Source of the DNA: Halieaceae bacterium | Lineage (GTDB): Bacteria > Pseudomonadota > Gammaproteobacteria > Pseudomonadales > Halieaceae | Assembly: GCA_026710905.1 (NCBI GenBank) | Contig: JAPOQD010000068.1 | Location: 1-64,000, forward strand | Direction of reading: 5' to 3' | Length of the DNA: 64,000 nt | Shown here: piece by piece, positions 8,117 through 16,534 of the stretch | How positions within the stretch are numbered: the stretch's first letter is position 1 | Layout: each line of letters opens with the position of its first letter | The notes under the pieces: model-generated | The model's database searches: none | The model's input: only the letters and a program-made list of their open reading frames with translations | What the model was told of the DNA's origin: nothing | Translations under genes and position numbers: made by a program

Positions 8117-9496
8117 TCACTCAGGAACACCAGCGGCAAGTAGCAGCGATGCCCTGTCTGTGAACTTCACTCGAGGCCGAGATTGCGCGGTCCCCGCCAG
8201 GCGTTCAGCGCTGTCAATTCTGTGCCAGTCACTTTGCGTGACGAGCGCCTTGCAGCGCTGTCTAAGCTCCGCTTCCACAGCCACCGGACTCAGTACATCG
8301 CCTTTCAGGCGACCAGCTGCCAAGTCTTCCAGAAGGCAGCTGGTGGTCTCTCTGGCGCACTTCTTGTTGCTCCCGATAACCCCACTTGGACCACGTTTTA
8401 TCCAGCCCGTGACGTAGACCCCGGGCAGGATCTCGTTGTGCTGCAGTACCCTCCCCAGCGCGTTCGGGATGGTCCCGGTTGAATCATAGAAGGGCAGATC
8501 TGCAAGTGCATTACCCCGGTACCCGATGGAGCGGAAAACCAGCCCTGTGGCAACTTCAGTGGTTTCCCCGGTGCCTTCTATAGCTAAAGTGTCAGGGCTG
8601 TCGCCTACAAGCCGGTTGCTTTGCAGGGACACCCCGGCTACCCGCTCATCACCCAGAATGCGCTCTGGCGAGGTCAAGAACTGAAAAACAATGCGTTTCT
8701 CTGGGTTTTCGAGCTGGCGTTGTTGCAGCTTTTTGAGCGTCGCCACTTTTCGCCGATCAATCCAGTCCAGTTGCTGCTCCAGGCATTGCTGCTCAGGCGT
8801 CAGCGTCGCATTGCGCAGCTCTACCGCAACCGTCGACGACTCCCCCAACTCCTCAAGCTCGGGATTATTGAATGCGCCTTGCATATGGCTGCGACGTGCA
8901 AGAATAAGCACTTCCTTGATCTTGCTCCGTGAGAGCGTATCGAGCGCGTAATCGGCAATTTCTGTCTGTCGCAGCACCTCAAGATCGCAAGTCAGAATTC
9001 GCGCAACATCCAGCGCGACATTGCCGGTACCCACGATGACCGCACGCTCGGAAGAAAGGTCAAATTGGCGATCACTGAAATCAGGATGGCCGTTGTACCA
9101 GGCGACAAACTCTCGAGCGGCATAGCTACCCACAAGATCCTCGCCGGGAATACCCAGCTTGCGGTCGTCACTAGCGCCCACCGCATAGATGACAGCGTCA
9201 TACCACAGCGCCAGATCAGCTGGCACTACGCGATCACCCAGCTCCACATTGCCAAAGAAACGTACGCGGGGGTGATCGAGATAAAACTCGAACATATTAT
9301 CGATCACTCGCTTTTTTAGTGGGTGATCTGGCGCAACACCAGCGCGAACAAGGCCATGCGGCGTAGGCAGACGTTCCAGAACGTCCACGTCTACATCGAC
9401 GTCCACCTGGTCCAGAAGTTGACCCACCGCATACAGCCCAGCCGGTCCGGCGCCCACAACAGCCACCCGCAGTGCCGGGCGCTTTTGAGTAGTCAA
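8117..9496 (-). CDS. Ferredoxin-NADP reductase (adrenodoxin reductase / FprA type)
   Basis: A 459-residue flavoprotein of the adrenodoxin reductase family. It shows the FAD motif VAVVGAGPAGLYA, the family signature PHGLVRAGVAPDHP, the NADP motif VIVGTGNVALDVARIL, and a C-terminal YVTGWIKRGPSGVIG. It moves electrons between NADPH and a ferredoxin. Its start overlaps the stop of the ferredoxin gene by 4 bases, so the two are translationally coupled. A short Asp-Val repeat (DVDVDVDV, about residues 32-40) lies where other members have a plain beta strand; it comes from a microsatellite-like run in the DNA. Confidence 0.88.
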   Translation of the reverse strand: MTTQKRPALRVAVVGAGPAGLYAVGQLLDQVDVDVDVDVLERLPTPHGLVRAGVAPDHPLKKRVIDNMFEFYLDHPRVRFFGNVELGDRVVPADLALWYDAVIYAVGASDDRKLGIPGEDLVGSYAAREFVAWYNGHPDFSDRQFDLSSERAVIVGTGNVALDVARILTCDLEVLRQTEIADYALDTLSRSKIKEVLILARRSHMQGAFNNPELEELGESSTVAVELRNATLTPEQQCLEQQLDWIDRRKVATLKKLQQRQLENPEKRIVFQFLTSPERILGDERVAGVSLQSNRLVGDSPDTLAIEGTGETTEVATGLVFRSIGYRGNALADLPFYDSTGTIPNALGRVLQHNEILPGVYVTGWIKRGPSGVIGSNKKCARETTSCLLEDLAAGRLKGDVLSPVAVEAELRQRCKALVTQSDWHRIDSAERLAGTAQSRPRVKFTDRASLLLAAGVPE

Positions 9497-9786
9497 AGTG
9501 ACGTCTCCTGTACTACCGCTATGCGCTTCTCCGCGTTCCGAAAGTAATCGCGATTAACTTCGGCATAGTGAGTCCAACGTGGTGGAAGTAACTCTTGCTT
9601 GTAAATCGCGTTTACGGGGCAGGCGTCAACACAGGCAGCGCAGTCGATACATCGATCCGGATCGATGTATAGCTGCTCAGCGTGATCAAAGGCATCGTCA
9701 TCCGGATTCGGGCTAATGCAATCTACCGGACAAATCTCTAGACAAGAGTAATCGGCTACACACGGTGACGTGATCACATAGGGCAT
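9493..9786 (-). CDS. Ferredoxin with two iron-sulfur clusters
   Basis: A 97-residue ferredoxin. The first cluster site is CVADYSCLEICPVDC (C-x5-C-x3-C-P-x2-C), where many 7Fe ferredoxins have C-x7-C. The second is CIDCAACVDACP. The C-terminal third resembles that of FdxA-type proteins that feed P450s or other oxygenases. It is the first gene of the operon ferredoxin, ferredoxin reductase, molybdopterin oxidoreductase, which suggests an electron chain dedicated to that enzyme or to the P450 at 41456. Confidence 0.88.
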   Translation of the reverse strand: MPYVITSPCVADYSCLEICPVDCISPNPDDDAFDHAEQLYIDPDRCIDCAACVDACPVNAIYKQELLPPRWTHYAEVNRDYFRNAEKRIAVVQETSL

Positions 9787-9864
9787 AAGAAACGGTTACT
9801 CCTGCTTTTATCGGTTTTATTAGCGGCGGGGGCGACGCGCACCACGGCTAAGGACGTTCACTGA

Positions 9865-10998
9865 TCAATCAAGCTCAAGAATTTCCGTACTTCCCGTCGT
9901 AAGTCGTTCGGTTCCAGAAGCTGTAATCAGATAGGTATCGGCGCGCATGACCGCCGGATGTCCCGCAGCAAAAGGATGAAAAATAAACGTCATGCCCTCC
10001 TCCAGGATGAGCGGGGAGCCATCAATGTGATTATCTTCGAGCTCCAGACCAATGGCATGCCCAAACGAGGGGCCCGGCGCTTCGAAGCCATCTCTTTTCA
10101 ACTGCGCAAAAATCGCTTCGCCGACCTCCACCAGATCAGTGCCCGGCTTTGCAAGCTCTAAGCCTTTTTCACGTGCCGCGTTGACTGCATCGTACGCTGC
10201 GCGCATTTCGTCCGGGATGCTTCCGCCACGGACTACAGGCATGGTCTGCTGTGCAAAGTAGCCCGCATACCGGGGAGATACTTCCAGAAGATACGGCACA
10301 CCTTCAAGTATCGGGAGCGCTGAGTAAGGACTGCGATCCAGCGGTCGCTGGAGCATCGGAAGCGGCATGCACATGTTAAAAAAGTCCTCGCAGCCGTGAC
10401 TACGCAACACTTGCTCAACATCAGCCAGGACCTCGCAGCACTTGCGTCCCGGATGAAAGAACTCGGGCATCAGTTCCCAAGTCAAATCTGAAAGTCTCGC
10501 TGATTCGCGTATAAGAACCAGCTCTTCCTCACTCTTTACCAGTCGCAGCGCATGCATCTGCTCCCACACGTCGACAAAAACAATGCCGGGAATTGCCTCT
10601 TCGATGGTTGCCTTCCAGCCGTAAGGAAAAAGCTCCAAACCGGCAACGCCTACACGCTTGACTCCGCGCTTCAGAAACTGCTCGGCCATTTGACCCCCAA
10701 CAGTGGGTCGCCCTCCGGACACCGGTGACGGCGCCATTGGATGCCCCTCTGTCGCCCAGGAAATCGCCTTCGCAATGGCTATACCGCCGGGGTGTGCGAG
10801 AATCACCTCGCACTCAGAGGCGCTGAAGAGCATAGCCGCCACATGGTCGTAGGCGGATCGGAAGTTACTGATGTACCGTTGGAGTGAGGCTGCGTCACCA
10901 AAATCACTATGCGCGACGATCGCCCCCAAGTCCTCGGCGTCCATAATCGCGCTCATGGCATTCCAGCGACGGTCTCTTTCTGTTATTGACAGATCCAT
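9865..10998 (-). CDS. M24-fold (creatinase/aminopeptidase P-like) hydrolase, metal ligands replaced
   Basis: A 377-residue 'pita-bread' protein with a creatinase-type N-terminal domain and a C-terminal M24 domain (GHAIGLELED, LEEGMTFIFHP). In metal-dependent members five ligands (D, D, H, E, E) bind two metals. Here the positions read E in LLEVS, Q in AQQTM, H retained in GHAIG, H in FIFHP, and A or D in MRADTYLIT, so four of five appear changed. That fits a metal-independent amidinohydrolase/creatinase-type enzyme or ectoine-hydrolase-like relative rather than an aminopeptidase. It is a single leftward gene after a 590-base spacer. Confidence 0.75.
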   Translation of the reverse strand: MDLSITERDRRWNAMSAIMDAEDLGAIVAHSDFGDAASLQRYISNFRSAYDHVAAMLFSASECEVILAHPGGIAIAKAISWATEGHPMAPSPVSGGRPTVGGQMAEQFLKRGVKRVGVAGLELFPYGWKATIEEAIPGIVFVDVWEQMHALRLVKSEEELVLIRESARLSDLTWELMPEFFHPGRKCCEVLADVEQVLRSHGCEDFFNMCMPLPMLQRPLDRSPYSALPILEGVPYLLEVSPRYAGYFAQQTMPVVRGGSIPDEMRAAYDAVNAAREKGLELAKPGTDLVEVGEAIFAQLKRDGFEAPGPSFGHAIGLELEDNHIDGSPLILEEGMTFIFHPFAAGHPAVMRADTYLITASGTERLTTGSTEILELD

Positions 10999-11270
10999 AT
11001 CTGTGCTCCGTAAATAAGAATTTTTTTGGCTACCAAGGCGAAGGCTAATAGTTCAGGACTCTCTCAGTACCCTCTCGGTACCCGCGGAGAACCCTGCACT
11101 GGCAAATGCACGTGATTGCTCTTTGAAGCTGTGTTGGATAAATCACAACTTGAGCACGCCACTTATTGATCACCCTCAGTACTGATTATACTCAATAGAT
11201 ATCAAGAATAGCAGCTTCGGTTTGGAAAATACGTTTCAAGGTCTGAGTGCGCGGTCAGTGCTTAGGGGTA

Positions 11271-11292
11271 TTGCATATTGCGCGATATGCAA
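11271..11292. promoter_or_regulatory. Inverted repeat upstream of the M24-fold gene
   Basis: ttgcatat (11271-11278) and atatgcaa (11285-11292) form a perfect 8-base inverted repeat around tgcgcg. It lies in the spacer upstream of the M24-fold hydrolase and is a candidate operator. The spacer from 10999 to 11365 holds no gene I can recognise. Confidence 0.35.
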
Positions 11293-11365
11293 GATACTAC
11301 CCAATCGCTCAGATTAGATGTTCCAGCACGACTGCATGGATGCAGGAGGTAGAACAACGCAGGGA

Positions 11366-11476
11366 GCAGTTGCCGAGGGCAAGGCCCTACCCGAGTATGT
11401 ACACCGGGAATTCGAGGCCTACCTGATCCACAATGCCGGATTTTCGCTAGGAAGGATTCCAGCTCAACTACACTAA
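11366..11476 (+). pseudogene. Possible IS91-family transposase N-terminal fragment
   Basis: The frame reads AVAEGKALPEYVHREFEAYL, which resembles the start of IS91-family (Y2) transposases just before their zinc-finger region ('LPxYVxREFxAYLxCG'). After it the reading changes and stops within about 18 codons. No terminal sequences or catalytic tyrosines are present. The assignment rests on about 14 residues. Confidence 0.35.
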
Positions 11477-11588
11477 ATCAGCAAGGAAGCCACTGAGGAA
11501 TTTGTTGGTATAGAGTTGTTCGTGCTGGGTTTCAAAGGCGAGCGAAAAAGATCTACAAAACCAGCAATGCGAGTACTAACCGCCGGCA

Positions 11589-11942
11589 ATGCGGGAGCCT
11601 GCATCCACGATCTCAAGTTTCGCGACCATTTTCTGGTCAACCGGTTACCCTCGACAACCCATTAATACTTCTTGTACCTCAGCACAGTTTTTTCACCCGC
11701 CCGAAGATGTAATCAGCTTATGCAGACCTCAAACAAAGGGAAAAACGGTACTTGAAAATTTGCCAGACGACCCGGTTAAAGGTGTGCTTGCGTTGCTGAA
11801 AACCTACTTGAAAGTGTACGATTACATCATTTACGCGGAGATGCAGGAGTTTATTATTCAAATTAAGACCAACAGGCCACTGCATGACATCTCAGAGTGG
11901 TCTATCAAGTGGCAACGCGATCAGGTGAAGGTTGTGCTTGAT
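11589..11942 (+). pseudogene. Possible TetR-family regulator remnant
   Basis: The frame gives an incomplete, poorly matching helix-turn-helix part ending in FFHPPEDVI, which resembles 'YxYFxSKEDVL' of TetR proteins. A well-formed helical C-terminal part follows (DDPVKGVLALLKTYLKVYDY and PLHDISEWSIKWQRDQVK). The DNA-binding helices look shortened by a deletion. The end runs into the convergent Dabb gene. The TetR call is tentative; a helical protein of another family is possible. Confidence 0.35.
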
Positions 11943-12126
11943 ACAGCGAAAGCCTCATCGCTATCACATCCCAGCTGCGTCCCTCGTGCAGGATGTCACG
12001 CCCAATCTCAAGATATCGTATGCCACCAATCTGCGATTTGAGCGACAGCAGTCGCTGACAAAACGCCTTAATATGCTGTTCAGGCGTATCGACTGAGTAT
12101 TTGATGAGAATGAAGTGATTAAGCAT
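11905..12126 (-). CDS. Stress-responsive A/B barrel (Dabb) domain protein, shortened
   Basis: A 73-residue protein starting MLNHFILIKYS and carrying the family core IGGIRYLEIGRDILHEGRSW. Full Dabb proteins have about 95-105 residues; here the last strand-helix unit is shortened to LYQAQPSPDRVA, so an internal deletion is likely. Dabb proteins are small dimeric barrels, some acting as cyclases or isomerases beside flavin monooxygenases. The gene starts 12 bases after the stop of the monooxygenase at 12139 and was probably co-transcribed with it. It is likely inactive. Confidence 0.6.
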   Translation of the reverse strand: MLNHFILIKYSVDTPEQHIKAFCQRLLSLKSQIGGIRYLEIGRDILHEGRSWDVIAMRLSLYQAQPSPDRVAT

Positions 12127-12138
12127 TGGTCAGAGCGC

Positions 12139-13422
12139 TCACTTCCACACTTTGCTTCCCGGAGTTATTGTATGACCTGCCTCATTCAGACTCTGCATCG
12201 CAAAGCCGGCAGCACGTTTGTACCCCGCCATGAATTCATCAATCTCATCCTTGGAGATGACGGCATGGACATCGTCAAAGACGCCACCGCATCGCTGCTC
12301 TATCTCACTCAAAATACCAAAAGGACCTGAACCCCGGTTTCGCAAGACCACCTCAGAAATGTCCTTGCAAAGCTTGTCGTCGTAGGCTTCGAGCGCCGAC
12401 GGTCCCACGCCGTGCTGAATCAATGCAGCACCTAACTCGCGCGTGTCGACAATCGCTTGCGACGCGCCATTGGACCCGGTGGGATACATCACGTGCGCAG
12501 CATCACCAAGCAGCGCCACTCGCCCGTCAACCCAACTTGGCAGGAGATCGAGGTCTACCATGGGATACTCATATGCACTGTCAGCACCCTTCAATAACTC
12601 GGGCACATCAAGCCAGTCATAATCCCACTCCACGAAGTGATGGATGAAGTCTTCCACATCAACCCTTTTGTTCCAGTCGCCACTACCCCAGTCTTGTGAC
12701 TGGTCCACCACAATCTCGGCAATCCAGTTGATTGTTGCCAGACCGGTTTCTTCATTGGCTGCAGAGATTGGGTAGAACACCAGGCGATGTGCGTGGGTGC
12801 CGAGCCCAACAAACGACGCGCCTGTGCGTATCGGTTTGGCCTGGGTCACACCGCGCCACATCACGTGTCCGCCCCATTGTACCGGCGGCTGATCCGGCTA
12901 CATTTGCGCCCTGACCTGTGAATGCAGGCCATCCGCGCCAATCAACAACGTACCCATCAGTTCGGATCGATGTCCCTCTTTGGTTTCCAGATTCACAACA
13001 ACAGTTTCATCACGTTGCGCGAAGCCGGTCACCTTATGTCCAAGCAGCAAAGACCCAGGTCCGATTCGCTCGAGGAACAGCCGCAACAACAACATCTGCA
13101 ACTCGCCGCGGTGCAAAGAGTACTGCGGCCAGCTATATCCTGCCTGCAGTCCCCTCGGTTCAGAATAGATATCTTTGCCGTTCAGCCCAACCAACGCCCA
13201 TTCCTTTGTCTGAAGGCCGATGGCGTCGAGTTCAGCCGTGCTGATGCCCAACGCCATGAGTTCACGAACGGCGTTGGGTTGAAGGTTAATCCCGACGCCC
13301 AGCGGTTTCAGCTCAGCCACAGATTCAACAACCCGGCAGCTGACGCCAATCTGATGCAGCGTTAACGCCAGCGCAAGACCACCAATACCAGCACCGGCGA
13401 TAATGACGGGCGAGTTTTCCAT
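12139..13422 (-). pseudogene. FAD-dependent aromatic monooxygenase interrupted by one in-frame TAG
   Basis: A flavin monooxygenase of about 427 codons in the salicylate / 4-hydroxybenzoate hydroxylase fold. It shows the FAD motif IIAGAGIGGLALAL, the DG motif LLIGADGLHSQVR, and the second FAD motif GDAAHVMYPTGSNGASQA. A single TAG at 12898-12900 follows VRAQM, and the same frame continues PDQPPVQWGGHVMWRGVT to the normal end. Homologues usually have Tyr or another residue there, so one base change (TAT or TAC to TAG) explains it. No other damage is visible. The start is the ATG at 13422. Confidence 0.8.
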
Positions 13423-13486
13423 TAAATCGTGTTCCAAGTGACCAGAGGGGGCATACCGCCCTGAGAATAAGCCATATCCCACAAAT

Positions 13487-13658
13487 TTAGAAGTTTCTAG
13501 TTTTTCTATAGTTTTTTGTCTTCCCGGCGCAGACCCACGCGTAGCCGTGTCGTTCCTCTACCGGGTAGCTGCGAGTCGCCGCATATACGCCGACCCAGTG
13601 GGCCGTCGTTGATCTCGTCCGGTGTGCATGCCACGTACCAGGTGTTTTTCGGGAACAT
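13487..13658 (-). pseudogene. Rieske aromatic oxygenase (VanA-like) with its core deleted
   Basis: From an ATG at 13658, with a strong AGGAGA site upstream, the protein starts MFPKNTWYVACTPDEI and reaches PLGRRICGD, the N-terminus of vanillate O-demethylase-type oxygenases. The next recognisable piece, in another frame, is SYPVEERHGYAWVCAGK, which in such enzymes lies just after the Rieske domain. The two Cys-His pairs and the whole catalytic domain are gone. It sits 25 bases downstream of the amidohydrolase, as the last member of the ferulate-type operon. Confidence 0.7.
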
Positions 13659-13682
13659 AGTTTTCTCTCCTGTACTTAAGAT

Positions 13683-14561
13683 TTATTCGTTACCAGCCAG
13701 GCCCAGCAACTTTACCGCGTTATCCTTGACGATGGCCTTGAGCACCTCGTCCTTGAAACCGACCTTTTTTGCCGCCTCCATCCAGGCCTCAGGTCGAATT
13801 AGCGGAAAGTCCGAGCCGAATAACATCTTGTGACTTAACTGACTATTGGCGTAGCGGATGATCTGCTCGGGAAAATACCTGGGCGACCAGCCACTCAGGT
13901 CGATATAGACATTCGCTTTGTGCAGGGCCATGGACAGGCTTTCGTCAGTCCAGGGCCAACTGGGATGTGCCAGGATAAAATTGATGTCCGGGAAGTCGAC
14001 TGCGATCTCGTCAACCAGCATGGGCTGGCCGTACTTGAGCTTGACCCCGCCACCGCCTTTGAGACCTGTCCCCATCCCGGAGTGGCCGGTATGAAAAATG
14101 GCGGGCAACTTGTACTCAGCTATAACCTCATATAGCGGATAGGCTATTCTGTCTGACGGGTCACAATCTTGCAGGGGTGGGTGGAATTTGAAGCCCTTTA
14201 CGCCCCAGTTCTCAATCAGGTCCCGCGCTTCGCGGGCCCCCAGCTTGCCCTTGTGCGGATCGATGGATGCAAAGGGGATGACCACGTCAGAGTTGGCATT
14301 GGCCAGCTCGGCGATTTCCTCATTACGAATACGCTTCGCCCCAAGCCCCGCCTCACAGTCTACGGTAAACAGGCAGAAGGCCATATTTTGCTGACGATAG
14401 TAATCGATTGTCTCCGGTATGGTCGGGCGCTGCCGCGGGGCTTTGAAATAGCTACTGGCGGCATCAAAAAACTTGCCCATTACCGGGTCTTCCGGGTCAG
14501 TACACGACACTTCGGCGTGCACATGGACGTCTATTGCAACGACTTTTTCTGGATCGATCAT
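13683..14561 (-). CDS. Amidohydrolase-family (COG2159) hydrolase or decarboxylase
   Basis: A 292-residue TIM-barrel protein of the amidohydrolase_2 group. Its metal-site motifs are VHVHAE (HxH) near residue 12, VKGFKFHPP, AIFHTGHSG, FILAHPSWPW and FGSDFP near the C-terminus. Relatives include aromatic acid decarboxylases (5-carboxyvanillate, gamma-resorcylate) and hydrolases of ring-cleavage products. It lies between an acyl-CoA dehydrogenase and the VanA-like remnant, so a role in methoxylated or carboxylated phenol metabolism is plausible. The exact reaction cannot be read from the sequence. Confidence 0.75.
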   Translation of the reverse strand: MIDPEKVVAIDVHVHAEVSCTDPEDPVMGKFFDAASSYFKAPRQRPTIPETIDYYRQQNMAFCLFTVDCEAGLGAKRIRNEEIAELANANSDVVIPFASIDPHKGKLGAREARDLIENWGVKGFKFHPPLQDCDPSDRIAYPLYEVIAEYKLPAIFHTGHSGMGTGLKGGGGVKLKYGQPMLVDEIAVDFPDINFILAHPSWPWTDESLSMALHKANVYIDLSGWSPRYFPEQIIRYANSQLSHKMLFGSDFPLIRPEAWMEAAKKVGFKDEVLKAIVKDNAVKLLGLAGNE

Positions 14562-14582
14562 CTGGAATACCTCTGTATCTGT

Positions 14583-16196
14583 TCAGTTCACCGCGTTATC
14601 AATCTCTATGCGTATTTGAGATGACAGGCAGCTGATCTCGAGAGGCACACGTTTCAGCACTCGTTTCCCTACCCGGCCGTACATCTCTGGCGAAGACGAG
14701 CGATCGACACGATCCAGTATTCTCAGCCATAGTGCCAGGAACAACAACTTTCCAGTCAGCTGCATGAAATCCCCGGCTGCTGATATCGGGTACTGCGCCT
14801 CTGTGAGTCGCGCCTTGACATCGTCCCATTGAGTGAGCGCCACACCCAGTTTTTCATTCGCTGTAGCTTCGACGATGTCGGAGATCAGCTCGCGAAACAT
14901 CTCCGCGCCCTGCCCGCGAGACAGTTCGCGTTTCAACAATGTTTTTGCGTGAATACCGTTGGTGCCCTCATAGATTGCCGTAATTCGAGCATCGCGATAT
15001 ATCTGGTCGATGCCGTATTCCTGCAGATACCCGTATCCCCCCAGAACCTGCTGGCCAACATAAGCTGCCGAAGTTGCTGCCTCCGAGCAGAAAGCCTTGG
15101 CAACAGGTGTCAGAAAGTCGACCAGTTTGGCGTCACTTCCCGACTCTACATGTACCAGCACGGTGTGGGCAATGGCCCTACCGCCTATGGCCAATGCGGC
15201 CATATCGTCCAGCATTTGCCTGACATCTTCGTGCTGATCGATACTTACACTTCGGCCATCGTCATCCGTACCCTGGGTACGCTCAGCGGCATAGGCAGTG
15301 GCGATATCCAATGCCCGGGTAGCGTGGGCGACACCCTGCAAGGCAACGTCAGTACGGGCGTGATTCATCATCGCGAACATGCACTTCAAGCCCTCTCCCG
15401 GGAGCCCGATAATCTCCGCCTCCGCCCTCTCAAATTGCATCTGGCAGGTCGGGGAAGCATGCAGCCCCATCTTTTCCTCGATGCGGGCCACGCTGATCGA
15501 ATTGGGACTGCCGTTTTCGAGTATCGATCTGCACGCAAATAGCGACAGGCCGCGGATTCCTTCCTCGCCGGTACGGGCCAGCACGAGGTGCAAAATACCA
15601 TCACTGATATCCTGGCCGCCTCCGGAAATAAAAATCTTCTCGCCGGAGATTTCCCAATTGTCGCCCGCTGGCGTGGCCTTGCACCGGATTTTTGCCAGAT
15701 CGGACCCTGCACCGGATTCAGTCAGGCACATGGTTGCCAGGTAACTACCGGAAGCCAGCAGGGGAATCAGGGTTTGCCTCTGTTCATCGGTGCCGAACCT
15801 TGTCAGGACATTCGACGCTCCGGGAACCAGGTTTACCACCATTTGCAGGCTGTGATTGGCGCCGCTGAATATTTCGCTGACGATAAACTGAAGCAGGTTA
15901 GGTAGCCCCTGACCGCCGTGCTCGTCAGGCAGCGAAAGGCCCTGCCAGCCATCGGCCGCCAACCTTTGGTAGGCTTCCCGAAAGCCGTCGGGCATCCTGA
16001 CCGCGCCATTTTCAATACGACAACCTTGCAAGTCGCCTCTGCCGTTCAATGGGGCAATTTCGTTCTCGGCAAAGTTGGCGAAGGCACTGGCCACCTCCAG
16101 AGCGAGGTCCTCATCCCACTCTGGTATCCGCTGGGCACCGGCAATTTCCCGCAGGCTGAAAAAGATATCTTGCAATGGTGCTTTATAGGGGGTCAT
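14583..16196 (-). CDS. Acyl-CoA dehydrogenase
   Basis: A 537-residue flavoprotein of the large (AcdA/DmdC-like) acyl-CoA dehydrogenase group. Motifs include CLTESGAGSDL (FAD/substrate), WEISGEKIFISGG, and the C-terminal QVLGGYGYLQEYGIDQIYRD followed by IYEGTNGIHA, which contains the usual catalytic Glu. The C-terminal extension is shorter than the about 590 residues common in this group. Together with the neighbouring hydratase/lyase and ruined CoA ligase, it may oxidise dihydroferuloyl- or dihydrocoumaroyl-CoA to the 2-enoyl form; that role is inferred from context. Confidence 0.85.
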   Translation of the reverse strand: MTPYKAPLQDIFFSLREIAGAQRIPEWDEDLALEVASAFANFAENEIAPLNGRGDLQGCRIENGAVRMPDGFREAYQRLAADGWQGLSLPDEHGGQGLPNLLQFIVSEIFSGANHSLQMVVNLVPGASNVLTRFGTDEQRQTLIPLLASGSYLATMCLTESGAGSDLAKIRCKATPAGDNWEISGEKIFISGGGQDISDGILHLVLARTGEEGIRGLSLFACRSILENGSPNSISVARIEEKMGLHASPTCQMQFERAEAEIIGLPGEGLKCMFAMMNHARTDVALQGVAHATRALDIATAYAAERTQGTDDDGRSVSIDQHEDVRQMLDDMAALAIGGRAIAHTVLVHVESGSDAKLVDFLTPVAKAFCSEAATSAAYVGQQVLGGYGYLQEYGIDQIYRDARITAIYEGTNGIHAKTLLKRELSRGQGAEMFRELISDIVEATANEKLGVALTQWDDVKARLTEAQYPISAAGDFMQLTGKLLFLALWLRILDRVDRSSSPEMYGRVGKRVLKRVPLEISCLSSQIRIEIDNAVN

Positions 16197-16219
16197 CGTC
16201 GGTTCCGGTCAACGCTCAA

Positions 16220-16534
16220 TTACTGGCGTAACTTATTCTTTAATACCTTGCCCGCGCCGTTTCTCGGTATTGTTGAAACCGCCCGGACTTTCCTGGGTAT
16301 TTTATATTTTGCCAGCCTGGGCAATAGGAAGGCCTCAATATCCTCGATGGCGGGGCTTTCTCCGTCAGCCACGTAAAACAGGCAACCGACCTCTCCCCAC
16401 TTATCATCGGGCACAGGCCGCTACGAAGCGATCGAACTCTTCGTAGTTCCAACCCCGCCCGGAGCTAATGTCGGTAACCGCCAGGCTCCGAGGGTGGAGT
16501 TGGGCATGGAAGTGAATGTAGTCCACAAGGTCAA
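16220..16534 (-). pseudogene. Acyl-CoA synthetase (feruloyl-CoA synthetase-like), middle deleted
   Basis: On the minus strand 16534-16415 encodes LVDYIHFHAQLHPRSLAVTD and GWNYEEFDRFVAACA, the N-terminus of AMP-forming acyl-CoA ligases. It joins directly to PDDKWGEVGCLFYV and ends in IPRNGAGKVLKNKLRQ, which holds the catalytic Lys near the C-terminus. About 400 residues between them, including the AMP-binding core, are gone, and the two parts are in different frames. Position beside the hydratase/lyase makes feruloyl-CoA or coumaroyl-CoA synthetase the likely ancestor. Confidence 0.75.

Noticed and set aside
11366-12041. A complete insertion sequence
   Set aside because: Only a short IS91-like fragment was seen; there are no terminal inverted repeats, no target duplication and no full transposase.
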